A DNA stretch of 52,669 nt from Candidatus Bipolaricaulota bacterium (GCA_026418075.1 JAOACA010000006.1:1-52669), one strand, 5' to 3'; positions 23,826 through 31,762 are shown, numbered from the stretch's first letter. Program-made: numbers and translations. The notes: generated by a model not told the origin, from the sequence alone.

Positions 23826-25331
23826 ATGGCGAAGACCGTAATCCTTGCTCACGACCTCGGGACGACCGGGGACAAGGCAGTGGCCATCGACCTGCAGCGC
23901 GGGCAGATAAGCACCGCTTTCGCCTCCTATGAGACGGTATCGCCTTTCCCAGCATCCGCCGAACAGGATCCGCGCGCGTGGTGGGAGGCGGTCTGCCAGA
24001 CCTCCCACGCCATCTTGGCTTCGGGGCACTTCCACCCCAGCGAAGTAGCGGCCGTGGCCTTCTCTGGGCAGATGATGGGTTGCCTGCCCGTCGACGCAGG
24101 AGGGACTCCTCTCCGAAGGGCGATCATCTGGGCCGACCAGCGGGCAACCCAAGAGGCCCAGAACTTGGTAGCCCGCGTCGGCCTGGAGGAGATCTACCGA
24201 ACCACTGGCCATCGGGTAGGACCGGCGTACTCCGGGCCTAAGATGGCCTGGCTACGAACCCACGAACCTTCCTGCTACGCAAAAACCTACAAGTTCTTGC
24301 AGGCCAAAGATTTCGTGGTCCACCTCCTCACCGGAACCTGGGTCACCGACTACTCCGACGCCGGGGGAACAGGGCTCCTCAACCTCGCCGCCAAGGAGTG
24401 GTCCCCGTCCCTGGTCCAGGCCCTTGACCTTGAGCTCGACAAGCTCCCTACGCCGGTTTCCTCTCTCACGGTGGTGGGGGAAGTGACGAGAAGCGCAAGC
24501 CGCGTCACGGGAATCCCCGCGGGTACCCCTGTGGTAATCGGGGGAGGCGACGGGGTGTGCGCCACCGCGGGGGCCGGGGTGACCCAGGCCGGGGAGGGCT
24601 ACGTGTACCTGGGGTCCTCGGCGTGGGTGGCGGGCCTGTCCCCCACGCCCTGTCTGGACCCGCAGATGCGCACGTTCAGCTGGGTCTACCTGGACCCCCG
24701 GGTGTACTCCCCTAACGGGACCATGCACAACGCCGGAGCCGCGGTGGATTGGGTACGCAAGCTTCTGGGGCTCGCGGATTTCTCCGCGCTGGAAGAGGAA
24801 GCAGCGCGCAGTCTCGCTGGAGCCGACGGTCTTCTGTTCCTTCCCCACCTCCGGGGGGAAAGGAGCCCGTTTTGGAACCCCGCAGCCCGGGGCGCGTTCG
24901 TGGGCTTGTCCTCCCACACCGCGCGCGCCCACGTGTGTCGTGCGGCCCTGGAAGGGGTGGCGTTCAACCTCAAAGCCATCGCCGAGGCCCTGCACGAGAG
25001 CGGAGTGGCCCTCCCCACCCTCCGCGTGATCGGTGGAGGGGCCAAGAGCACGGTCTGGTGCCAGATTTTGGCCGACGTGCTTGGATGCACAATCCAGCGG
25101 GTGGCCTACCCACTCGAGGCCACCGCGTGGGGAGCCGCCGCCGCCGGAGCCGTGGGCGTGGGCCTCGCGCCCGACCTCACCCACGCCACCCAACGGCTCA
25201 TCACCGTAGAGGCCTCCTTCACCCCCGTCAACCCCGAAGCCTACCAAGCCCAGTACGCCTTGTTCCTGGAGCTGTACAAGCAGCTGTTTCCCCTGTGGGA
25301 AAAGCTTGTCCATGACCGGAACAACCCATGA
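23826..25331 (+). CDS. FGGY-family carbohydrate kinase (xylulokinase-like)
   Basis: This 501-residue sugar kinase has the ATP-binding start LAHDLGTTGDKAVAIDL, the xylulokinase-like SGQMMG, IIWADQRA, the catalytic-Asp region VVIGGGDGVCATAGAG, the second phosphate loop YLGSSAWVAG and the adenosine motif RVIGGGAKSTVWCQILADVL. Both actin-like halves are complete. FGGY kinases phosphorylate ketoses, polyols or sugar acids; the closest visible similarity is to xylulokinase, but substrate residues cannot be assigned. It lies between the transporter genes and the aldo/keto reductase, 6 nt after the permease. Confidence 0.9.
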   Translation: MAKTVILAHDLGTTGDKAVAIDLQRGQISTAFASYETVSPFPASAEQDPRAWWEAVCQTSHAILASGHFHPSEVAAVAFSGQMMGCLPVDAGGTPLRRAIIWADQRATQEAQNLVARVGLEEIYRTTGHRVGPAYSGPKMAWLRTHEPSCYAKTYKFLQAKDFVVHLLTGTWVTDYSDAGGTGLLNLAAKEWSPSLVQALDLELDKLPTPVSSLTVVGEVTRSASRVTGIPAGTPVVIGGGDGVCATAGAGVTQAGEGYVYLGSSAWVAGLSPTPCLDPQMRTFSWVYLDPRVYSPNGTMHNAGAAVDWVRKLLGLADFSALEEEAARSLAGADGLLFLPHLRGERSPFWNPAARGAFVGLSSHTARAHVCRAALEGVAFNLKAIAEALHESGVALPTLRVIGGGAKSTVWCQILADVLGCTIQRVAYPLEATAWGAAAAGAVGVGLAPDLTHATQRLITVEASFTPVNPEAYQAQYALFLELYKQLFPLWEKLVHDRNNP

Positions 25332-25343
25332 AAGGAGCACACG

Positions 25344-26360
25344 ATGGACTACAGGTTCTTAGGAAAAACCGGGCTGCGCGTGTCGGAAGTGGCTCTAGGG
25401 GTGCAGACCTTCGGCTGGTGCACGGAGGAAGCCGAGGCGTTTGCGATCCTGGACCGATTTGTGGCGGCCGGGGGAAACTTCCTCGACGTTGCCGACAGCT
25501 ACAACAAAGGCCAATCCGAGGCCATGCTCGGGAAGTGGTTGGCCTCCCGGAAGGGGCGGTCCAAGTTGGTCCTCGCCACCAAGGTGTACTTTCCAGTGGG
25601 AGAAGGCCCCAACGACACCGGCCTGTCACGGAAGCACATTCTAGACTCGCTCCATGAGAGTTTGCGCCGCCTGCAGACGGACTACATCGACCTCTACCAG
25701 GTCCACTGTTGGGATGGGGCCACGCCCCTCGAAGAAACCCTGGACACGCTCGATACCCTCGTCCGCGCTGGCAAAGTGCGGTACGTGGGGGTTTCCAACT
25801 TCACCGCCAGCCAGCTGGTGAAGGCGATCTACCTCTGCCGCCTCCACGGCTGGGAGGAGCCCGTCAGCACGCAGATGGAGTACAGTCTGCTTGTTCGAAC
25901 GGTGGAGTGGGAGGTGCTCCCCAGCTGCCGCGCGGAAGGGGTGGGGTTCCTCCCGTGGTCCCCGCTAGCCGGAGGATGGCTGACGGGCAAATACCGGCGG
26001 GACCGCGCGCCAGCACCGGACAGCCGGGCGGGACGGCGAGATCGGTGGGAGGACCTCCCGGAGCAGAGGGCTAGCGAGCGCACCTGGCGCATCATCGAAG
26101 CCCTGGTGGAGGTGGCAGCCCAGCGAGGGAAGACGCCGGCCCAAGTGGCCATCAACTGGCTCCTCCGACAGCCCGGGGTGGTTGCCCCCATCTTCGGGGC
26201 CCGGACCGTGGCCCAGCTGGAGGAGAACCTGGGCAGCGTAGGGTGGCAACTGGAACCTGCGGAAGTGGAACGACTTTCCCAGGCCAGCGCCATCCCCCTC
26301 CCTTACCCCTACGACTTCATCGCCCGGTACGCGCGGAAGCGGGAGGGAGCCGTCGGATGA
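25344..26360 (+). CDS. Aldo/keto reductase
   Basis: This 338-residue (beta/alpha)8 oxidoreductase uses NADPH or NADH to interconvert carbonyls and alcohols. The tetrad is visible: Asp and Tyr in LDVADSYNKGQSE, Lys in LVLATKVYF and His in DLYQVHCWDG. The start MDYRFLGKTGLRVSEVALG and the cofactor-binding end (PAQVAINWLLRQPGVVAPIF) fit the YajO/MocA-like group. A possible role is oxidation or reduction of the imported sugar or an intermediate. GGAGCACACG precedes the ATG. The TGA stop overlaps the epimerase ATG (ATGA). Confidence 0.9.
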   Translation: MDYRFLGKTGLRVSEVALGVQTFGWCTEEAEAFAILDRFVAAGGNFLDVADSYNKGQSEAMLGKWLASRKGRSKLVLATKVYFPVGEGPNDTGLSRKHILDSLHESLRRLQTDYIDLYQVHCWDGATPLEETLDTLDTLVRAGKVRYVGVSNFTASQLVKAIYLCRLHGWEEPVSTQMEYSLLVRTVEWEVLPSCRAEGVGFLPWSPLAGGWLTGKYRRDRAPAPDSRAGRRDRWEDLPEQRASERTWRIIEALVEVAAQRGKTPAQVAINWLLRQPGVVAPIFGARTVAQLEENLGSVGWQLEPAEVERLSQASAIPLPYPYDFIARYARKREGAVG

Positions 26361-27304
26361 GGCTGGGCGCCCACGCCTTCCTGTGGGTAGGCGAGGCAAG
26401 CACAGAGCCTATCGTCTACGCCGTGGGTCAGGCAGCCGATGAAGGGCTGGAGTTCGTCGAAATCCCCATCCTGCGGCCCAAGGAGATTCATCCTGCCCGG
26501 ATCTCCTCCGCCCTGCGAAAACACGGGCTTGGCTGCACGTGCTCCTTGGTCCTCCCCCCGGAGGCCGCGCTCCCGGAGAACCCCCGAGGCGCGATGGCCT
26601 TCCTCCTCCAGGCAGTCGACGTCGCCGCCAGCCTGGGCAGCCCCATCGTGACCGGGGTGGTCTACAGCGCGCTGGGAACCACCACCCCGCCGACCCCGCA
26701 GACCCTGGAAACGGTGGCCACGGTGCTCAAGCACGTGGCACAAGCCGCCGCCGCGCGCGGGGTACGGATCGGGGTCGAACCCGTCAACCGGTATGAGACC
26801 AGCCTCGTCAACACCGCCGAACAAGCTCTGAAGCTCATCACCGCGATCCAAGAACCCAACGTGTTCCTCCACCTCGACACCTACCACATGAACATAGAGG
26901 AACGGGGATTCCGCCAGGCAATCCTCAGGGCAGGAAAGCAGCTTCAGTACCTTCACCTGTCGGAAAGCCACCGCGGCGAGCCGGGAACGGGCACGGTCGG
27001 TTGGGAGGAGGTGTTTGCAGCCTTGGCCGAGGTCGGGTTCGACGGGGACCTGGCCCTCGAGGCGTTCTTGGCCCCCAGCGCGGCCCTCGCCCAGGCCACC
27101 CGCATCTGGACCCCTCACCCCATCGAACCCCGCGCAGTGGTTCGCGCCGGACGGACGCTCGTTCAGTGGCTGGCGAAAGCTCATGGGTTGCCTCCGCCAG
27201 CACCGCCGACCCCTCCCCAGGGGGGAGGACCGCCGGCCGAAGCCCGCGCCAGGATCCGGCCTGTGCAGCCTGAGCGGCGGGCGCACACGACACCCCACCG
27301 CTGA
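26357..27304 (+). CDS. Xylose isomerase-like TIM-barrel sugar epimerase
   Basis: This 315-residue protein resembles D-tagatose/D-psicose (allulose) 3-epimerases. The metal ligands can be placed: Glu in GVEPVNRYE, Asp in LHLDTYHMNIEE, His in LSESHRGEPG and Glu in LALEAFLAP. These enzymes epimerise ketoses at C3 with Mn or Co. After about residue 280 there is a Pro/Gly/Arg-rich tail that includes a palindromic CCCCTCCCC/GGGGGGAGG-like stretch (about 27210-27230), so the original stop may have been lost or a repeat inserted. The gene overlaps the aldo/keto reductase gene by 4 nt and is followed by the KDPG aldolase gene after 13 nt. Confidence 0.82.
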   Translation: MRLGAHAFLWVGEASTEPIVYAVGQAADEGLEFVEIPILRPKEIHPARISSALRKHGLGCTCSLVLPPEAALPENPRGAMAFLLQAVDVAASLGSPIVTGVVYSALGTTTPPTPQTLETVATVLKHVAQAAAARGVRIGVEPVNRYETSLVNTAEQALKLITAIQEPNVFLHLDTYHMNIEERGFRQAILRAGKQLQYLHLSESHRGEPGTGTVGWEEVFAALAEVGFDGDLALEAFLAPSAALAQATRIWTPHPIEPRAVVRAGRTLVQWLAKAHGLPPPAPPTPPQGGGPPAEARARIRPVQPERRAHTTPHR

Positions 27305-27317
27305 GGAGGGAGAGCTT

Positions 27318-27983
27318 ATGGAGAAAATTTCGGTACTGCAACGTATCCGAGAAACGGGAGTAATTGGGATCATCCGAATTTCCACGAAATCGGATCTTCT
27401 GGCCCTGGCGACTGCGGCAACGCGGGGAGGGTTGAGTGTGGTGGAGATCACCTTGACGTCCCCTGGAGCCCTGAGCGCCATCGACGAGGGACGGAGGAGC
27501 CTTTCCGAGGTCATCCTGGGAGCAGGCTCGGTCCTCGATGCCCCCACGGCGCGGGCGGCGATCCTGGCGGGAGCCCAGTTCCTCGTCACCCCTACGGTGC
27601 GGGGAGAGGTGGCGGAGGTGGCTCACCGGTACGGGGTACCGGTGATCGTTGGGGCGATGACCCCCACCGAGATTCTCACTGCTTGGGAACAGGGGGCTGA
27701 CCTGGTGAAGGTGTTCCCGGCCAGCGTGCTGGGCCCCCGCTACCTCCACGAGGTCCATGGCCCGCTGCCCCAGGTGCCCCTTGTCCCCACGGGGGGCATC
27801 ACCGCCGAAACCGCCCCCGCGTTTGTACGGGCGGGAGCGTACGCCGTGTGCGTGGGCTCCTGGCTTCTGGGCTCGCTGTCCGTCGAAAAACTTGATTACA
27901 CCGTCATCACCGAGCGTGCCCGCCAGATCGTCGGCGCCGTTCGGGACGCCCGCAGGAGCTTGGAAGGCAAGACCACTGAATGA
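27318..27983 (+). CDS. eda: 2-keto-3-deoxy-6-phosphogluconate aldolase
   Basis: This 221-residue class I aldolase splits KDPG into pyruvate and glyceraldehyde-3-phosphate. The conserved catalytic Glu lies in VVEITLTSPGA, the Schiff-base Lys in ADLVKVFPAS, and the phosphate-binding GG in VPTGGITAET. Length is standard. ATG 27318 follows GGAGGGAGAGC. It lies directly before the KDG kinase gene (10 nt), so the pair would convert 2-keto-3-deoxygluconate, or a similar deoxy-keto acid, to pyruvate and triose phosphate. Confidence 0.92.
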   Translation: MEKISVLQRIRETGVIGIIRISTKSDLLALATAATRGGLSVVEITLTSPGALSAIDEGRRSLSEVILGAGSVLDAPTARAAILAGAQFLVTPTVRGEVAEVAHRYGVPVIVGAMTPTEILTAWEQGADLVKVFPASVLGPRYLHEVHGPLPQVPLVPTGGITAETAPAFVRAGAYAVCVGSWLLGSLSVEKLDYTVITERARQIVGAVRDARRSLEGKTTE

Positions 27984-27993
27984 GGAGGCGATA

Positions 27994-28977
27994 ATGGCCG
28001 CGCTTGTCACGTTTGGGGAAGCGTTGATCCGGCTTTCTCCCCCCGGGTTCCAGCGCCTGGAGCAGGCCTCGTCCCTCGACCTCCACGTGGGCGGAGCCGA
28101 GCTCAACGCGGCGGTGACGGCCCACCGCCTGGGCCTCTCCGCCCGCTACATCACCCGCCTCCCCCGCAACCCGCTGGGGCACCTCATCGCCCATCGGGTC
28201 CAGGGACAGGGCGTGGACACCGCCCACATCGTGTGGACCGACACGGGCCGGGTTGGCCTGTACTTTGTGGAGTTCGGGGCCAGCCCAAGAGCAAGTTCTG
28301 TCGTGTACGACCGGCGCGGATCGGCCATGGCCGAGATCCGTCCGGGGGAGGTGGACTGGGAGTCCGCGATGAGGGGTGCGCGGGCCTTCCACACCACGGG
28401 CATCACCCCAGCCCTTTCTCCGTCCGCGGCCTCCGCCACAGCGGAGGCGGTGCAAACCGCCAAGGCCCTGGGGCTGGTGGTATCCATCGACCTCAACTAC
28501 CGGGCTCGCCTGTGGTCGCCGGAGGAGGCGCGCCGGGTCATGGCCCCCTTGGTGGCTCAGGCCGATCTCCTCCTCACCACCGAAGAGGACGCAGAGCGGG
28601 TGTTTGGCATCCGAGACCCCGATCTTGGGAGGGTGGCCGAACGGTTGGCCAAGGAATTCGGCTCGAAGGTGGTGGCGGTCACGATCCGAGAGACCCCCTC
28701 GGTGTGGCGCAACACCTGGTCCGCCCTGGCCTACACCCAAGGCGAGGTCGTCCGTGGGCCGGTGTTCGACCTGGAAATCGTGGACCGGGTCGGGGCAGGG
28801 GACGCCTTCGCCGGTGGCTTCCTCTACGGGTTCCTCCAGGGCACGGTGGGGGATGGGCTCCGTTACGGGCTGGCCGCTTCCGCCCTCAAGCACACGATCC
28901 CGGGGGACCTCCTCTGGGCCACAAAGGACGAGGTGGAGCAGGTCCTGAGGGGAGGAGGGTTGCGGATCGTCCGCTGA
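27994..28977 (+). CDS. kdgK: 2-keto-3-deoxygluconate kinase (PfkB family)
   Basis: This 327-residue PfkB/ribokinase-family enzyme starts with LVTFGEALIRLSPP and has the substrate region VGGAELNAAVTAHRLGL, VSIDLNYRARLWS and the PfkB signature VDRVGAGDAFAGGFLYG with the catalytic Asp. NYRARLW is typical of KDG kinases. It would phosphorylate KDG at the 6-OH, feeding the upstream aldolase. GAGGAGGCG precedes the ATG. It is the last gene of the operon; no dehydratase that would make KDG is in the window. Confidence 0.88.
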   Translation: MAALVTFGEALIRLSPPGFQRLEQASSLDLHVGGAELNAAVTAHRLGLSARYITRLPRNPLGHLIAHRVQGQGVDTAHIVWTDTGRVGLYFVEFGASPRASSVVYDRRGSAMAEIRPGEVDWESAMRGARAFHTTGITPALSPSAASATAEAVQTAKALGLVVSIDLNYRARLWSPEEARRVMAPLVAQADLLLTTEEDAERVFGIRDPDLGRVAERLAKEFGSKVVAVTIRETPSVWRNTWSALAYTQGEVVRGPVFDLEIVDRVGAGDAFAGGFLYGFLQGTVGDGLRYGLAASALKHTIPGDLLWATKDEVEQVLRGGGLRIVR

Positions 28978-29017
28978 TCGGGCCCGACCTCCCTGCCCTT
29001 CGGCGGCCCCCGGAGGG

Positions 29018-29047
29018 TTGACGCTCCCTCCGGCCCCGCCGTACCAT
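29018..29047 (+). promoter_or_regulatory. Promoter of the tRNA-dnaA array
   Basis: TTGACG (29018-29023) and TACCAT (29042-29047) are 18 nt apart. The -35 sits in the loop of a perfect 8-bp inverted repeat, CCGGAGGG/CCCTCCGG (29010-29017 and 29026-29033), which could be an operator or a processing hairpin at the end of the kdgK transcript. Confidence 0.55.
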
Positions 29048-29096
29048 CCCGTGGTCCTGGCCCGGGAAGCCTCCCGACGGGGGCGGGCCAGGCCAG

Positions 29097-29172
29097 GGGT
29101 CGTTAGCTCAGCTGGTAGAGCAGCGGACTCTTAATCCGCGGGCCGGGGGTTCGAATCCTCCACGACCCACCA
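29097..29172 (+). tRNA. tRNA-Lys (anticodon CTT)
   Basis: The acceptor arms GGGTCGT and ACGACCC pair fully. The anticodon arm GCGGA-CTCTTAA-TCCGC gives CTT, and the T-loop TTCGAAT is normal. CCA is encoded at 29170-29172. Confidence 0.95.
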
Positions 29173-29183
29173 CCCACCCCCAC

Positions 29184-29256
29184 GGGTCGTTAGCTCAGTC
29201 GGTAGAGCACCGGCCTTTTAAGCCGGGAGTCGCAGGTTCGATTCCTGCACGACCCA
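29184..29256 (+). tRNA. tRNA-Lys (anticodon TTT)
   Basis: It has the same acceptor arm as its neighbour (GGGTCGT/ACGACCC). The anticodon arm CCGGC-CTTTTAA-GCCGG gives TTT. CCA is not encoded. With the first gene it covers both Lys codons and suggests a tandem duplication. Confidence 0.95.
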
Positions 29257-29263
29257 CAGCGCT

Positions 29264-29336
29264 GTCCCCGTCGTCCAGCGGTCTAGGATACCGGGCTTTC
29301 AATCCGGAAACGGGGGTTCGAATCCCCCCGGGGACA
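29264..29336 (+). tRNA. tRNA-Glu (anticodon TTC)
   Basis: Acceptor GTCCCCG pairs with CGGGGAC. The anticodon loop CTTTCAA gives TTC, and the T-arm is GGGGTTCGAATCCCC. CCA is not encoded. Confidence 0.95.
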
Positions 29337-29361
29337 CTTGCCGACCCCACGCAGGGAGGGG

Positions 29362-29367
29362 TACACT
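29362..29367 (+). promoter_or_regulatory. Possible internal promoter before tRNA-Val
   Basis: TACACT lies 3 nt before tRNA-Val, with TTGCCG 18 nt further upstream. The spacing would place the start of transcription at or just inside the mature tRNA, so it is doubtful. Confidence 0.25.
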
Positions 29368-29370
29368 CCC

Positions 29371-29442
29371 GGGCGAGTAGCTCAGTGGGAGAGCATCCGG
29401 CTTACATCCGGAAGGCCAGAGGTTCGATCCCTCTCTCGCCCA
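29371..29442 (+). tRNA. tRNA-Val (anticodon TAC)
   Basis: Acceptor GGGCGAG pairs with CTCGCCC. The anticodon arm TCCGG-CTTACAT-CCGGA gives TAC, and the T-loop is TTCGATC. CCA is not encoded. Confidence 0.95.
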
Positions 29443-29447
29443 CAACC

Positions 29448-29526
29448 GGGGACGTGGTCTAGGCTGGACTAGGACACCGGATTGTCACTCCGGAGATCGC
29501 GGGTTCAAATCCCGTCGTCCCCGCCA
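29448..29526 (+). tRNA. tRNA-Asp (anticodon GTC)
   Basis: Acceptor GGGGACG pairs with CGTCCCC and the discriminator is G. The anticodon arm CCGGA-TTGTCAC-TCCGG gives GTC. The D-arm is somewhat long. CCA is encoded at 29524-29526. Confidence 0.92.
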
Positions 29527-29531
29527 GCCCC

Positions 29532-29607
29532 GGCGAGGTAGCTCAGGTGGTAGAGCACACGGCTGAAAACCGTGGTGTCCCCAGTTCGACTCTGGGCCTC
29601 GCCACCA
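29532..29607 (+). tRNA. tRNA-Phe (anticodon GAA)
   Basis: Acceptor GGCGAGG pairs with CCTCGCC. The anticodon arm CACGG-CTGAAAA-CCGTG gives GAA. CCA is encoded at 29605-29607. Only 42 nt separate it from dnaA. Confidence 0.95.
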
Positions 29608-29649
29608 GGAAGTCGTAGCTCGCCTCAGGCGAGGTCGGGGAGGCCACGG

Positions 29650-30975
29650 ATGGCGGATCGCGCGGGGGACATCTGGGGAAGGGTGAAGGCCATCCTCGCC
29701 AAGGAGATCCCCCCCGCGAACTTCGCCGCCTGGATCTCCGACGCCGAGGCCCGGGGCCTGGACGGGGACACCCTCGTCCTCGAGGTCCCATCCCCCCTGG
29801 CCAAAAGCGGGATCGAGCGCCGGTACCGGTCCCTCGTGGAGCGGACGGTGGAGGAGGTGGCGGGCCACCCCCTGGAGCTTCGGGTCATCGTGGCCGACCG
29901 CGCTCCCTCCCCTCCCCCCGAGCCCCCTTACAGCCGCCGCTACCAGGGCTCCCTCCCCTTGAACCCGGAGTACACGTTCGACACCTTCGTCCAGGGGAAG
30001 AACTCGCAGCTTGCGTTCGCGGCGGCCCAGGCGGTGGCCGAGGCCCCGGCCAGGGCCTACAACCCTCTGTTCATCTACGGAAGCGTGGGCCTTGGGAAAA
30101 CCCACCTCCTCCACGCCATCGCCGCCCACACCCTCTCCCTCCCCGCCGACACCACCGTCGTCTACACGACCTCGGAACGGTTCGCGATCGAGCTCATCCA
30201 GTCCATCGGCGCCAACACCACCGAGCAATTTCGCTCCAAGTACCGGACCGTGGACATCCTCCTCATCGACGACGTTCACTTCCTCAAAAACAAGGAGGGA
30301 ACGCAAGAGGAGCTCTTTCACACCTTCAACGAGCTCTACGGAAATGGAAAGCAGATCGTCCTCTCCTCCGACCGGCCGCCGGATGAGCTCCAGGGCCTGC
30401 AGGAGCGGCTTGTGTCCCGGTTCCGGTGGGGGCTTGTGGCCGACATCCAGCCCCCGGACTTCGAGACGCGGGCGGCAATCCTCCGGGAGAAGGCCCGGCG
30501 GCGGGGCCTGGAGGTCCCCGACGAGGTGGTGGAGCTCATTGCCACGCGGATCACCACCAACGTCCGCGACCTCGAAGGAGCCCTCATCCGCGCCCTCGCC
30601 CACGCCGAACTGTGCCAGGGCCCCCTCACCCCGGCCTTGCTCGAGGACATCCTCCCCAAGGAGGACCTATCCCGGAAGCTCACCGTGGACGCGATCAAGC
30701 GCGAGGTGGCGGCTGCGTACCGGATCCCGGTGGCGGAAATCGAGGGCCCGTCTCGCAAAAAGGAGATCGCCCAGGCCCGCCAAATCGCGATCTACCTCGC
30801 GCGGGAACTCACCGAGACCTCGTTCCCCGCCCTGGGGCGGGCCTTTGGCGGCCGCGACCACACCACGATCATGCACTCCTACCAGAAGGTGCAGGAGCTC
30901 CTTCGGCAAATTCCCCTCCTCCGAAGCGAGATCGACGCCCTTCGGGCCGCGATCCAGAAAAAGTACGGATCATGA
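29650..30975 (+). CDS. dnaA: Chromosomal replication initiator protein DnaA
   Basis: DnaA is the AAA+ ATPase that binds oriC and opens it. The 441-residue protein has the N-terminal domain I (IWGRVKAILAKEIPPANFAA), a short linker, Walker A FIYGSVGLGKTHLLHAIA, Walker B ILLIDDVHFLKNKEGTQEE, the LVSRFRWGLVADIQPPDFET sensor/arginine-finger region, and domain IV with the DNA-binding signature GGRDHTTIMHSYQKV. ATG 29650 follows GGGGAGG. There is no terminator and no clear promoter between tRNA-Phe and dnaA; only a small CTCGCC/GGCGAG hairpin (29619-29633). A cluster of DnaA boxes lies directly downstream. dnaN is not adjacent. Confidence 0.95.
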   Translation: MADRAGDIWGRVKAILAKEIPPANFAAWISDAEARGLDGDTLVLEVPSPLAKSGIERRYRSLVERTVEEVAGHPLELRVIVADRAPSPPPEPPYSRRYQGSLPLNPEYTFDTFVQGKNSQLAFAAAQAVAEAPARAYNPLFIYGSVGLGKTHLLHAIAAHTLSLPADTTVVYTTSERFAIELIQSIGANTTEQFRSKYRTVDILLIDDVHFLKNKEGTQEELFHTFNELYGNGKQIVLSSDRPPDELQGLQERLVSRFRWGLVADIQPPDFETRAAILREKARRRGLEVPDEVVELIATRITTNVRDLEGALIRALAHAELCQGPLTPALLEDILPKEDLSRKLTVDAIKREVAAAYRIPVAEIEGPSRKKEIAQARQIAIYLARELTETSFPALGRAFGGRDHTTIMHSYQKVQELLRQIPLLRSEIDALRAAIQKKYGS

Positions 30976-31200
30976 GGTTTCCCACAAGGCGGCGGGGAAG
31001 ACCTTGGGGAAAAACCCGGTCTCACCTGTGGACAACCGTCCAGAAGACGGGGAAAAGGGGTGGGGGAAACTCGAGGAGAACCTTTTCCCCAAACGAAACA
31101 CCCACGCCACGCCCGTTGTCCCCAGGTTTTCCCCAGCCCTCTCCCCAGGCCTGCCGGCGGACCCCATCGCCCTCCCCGGCGTTATCCCCACGGGGTATGG
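30976..31200. other. Candidate chromosomal origin (oriC) with a DnaA-box cluster
   Basis: This gap between dnaA and the DciA-like gene holds at least eight nonamers related to TTATCCACA. In the plus orientation: TTTCCCACA (30978-30986), TTTTCCCCA (31083-31091), TTGTCCCCA (31116-31124), TTTTCCCCA (31127-31135) and TTATCCCCA (31182-31190). In the minus orientation: TTTTCCCCA (31005-31013), TTGTCCACA (31027-31035) and TTTTCCCCG (31048-31056); TTTCCCCCA (31061-31069) is weaker. Most carry C for A at position 7, and orientation switches near the middle. No AT-rich unwinding element is obvious. Confidence 0.7.
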
Positions 31201-31225
31201 GCCCTCTACTACGGGAACAAGAAGT

Positions 31226-31762
31226 ATGACTCCGAAAGACCCGTGGGTGTGGTTGGAGGCGCTGGCCCGTTCCTGGGGGTCCCCCCGCGGCCTCGAAGAG
31301 CAGGAGGCCGTCCTGCGGTGGGGGGAGATGGGGTTGGAAGGGCTTGCCCGGGCGATGTACGTCGAGGACGGAATCCTCCACCTCTCCGTGCCCAGCCCCG
31401 TCGTTGCAGCGGAGCTCCGCACCGTGCAAGGGAAGATTGTCGAGGAGCTCTCTCGGTTGGCGCCCCGGAGCGCGGTGACCCGCCTGCGGTTCCACCTCGC
31501 GGCGTGGCCGGGGCAGCCCCGGGAGGTGGCCGTCCCCCCTCCCTCGCGGGAGGAGGTGCGGCGTGCGGGAAGGCTCGTTCCCAGAGGGCTTCCCAGGCCC
31601 ATCCGGCGGGCGGTGGCCGAGGCGTTGGCGTGGGCCGAGGCCCGGGACCGGGCGATCCTCGCCGCAGGGGGTTGGACCTGCCGGCAGTGCGAGCTCGCCC
31701 TCCTTCCTGAGGTCGAGCGGTGCCCCGGCTGCGGGATGGAGCGGCCGCCGAGGCGGGGCTAG
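31226..31762 (+). CDS. DciA-like (DUF721) protein with a C-terminal zinc ribbon
   Basis: This 178-residue protein contains a DUF721/DciA-type domain. The strand-helix segment DGILHLSVPSPVVAAELRTV followed by QGKIVEELSRLAP matches the core that in DciA binds and loads the replicative helicase DnaB. The C-terminus has a four-cysteine knuckle pair, TCRQCELALLPEVERCPGCG (C-x2-C...C-x2-C), so a zinc ribbon is likely; ordinary DciA lacks this. The position directly after dnaA and the putative origin supports a replication role. ATG 31226 has only a weak AAGAAG upstream. The HslV-type protease gene follows after 9 nt. Confidence 0.65.
   Translation: MTPKDPWVWLEALARSWGSPRGLEEQEAVLRWGEMGLEGLARAMYVEDGILHLSVPSPVVAAELRTVQGKIVEELSRLAPRSAVTRLRFHLAAWPGQPREVAVPPPSREEVRRAGRLVPRGLPRPIRRAVAEALAWAEARDRAILAAGGWTCRQCELALLPEVERCPGCGMERPPRRG

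Noticed and set aside
29097-29256. Direct repeat of about 75 nt
   Set aside because: It is two tRNA-Lys genes with shared acceptor and D-arms, not a CRISPR or other repeat.
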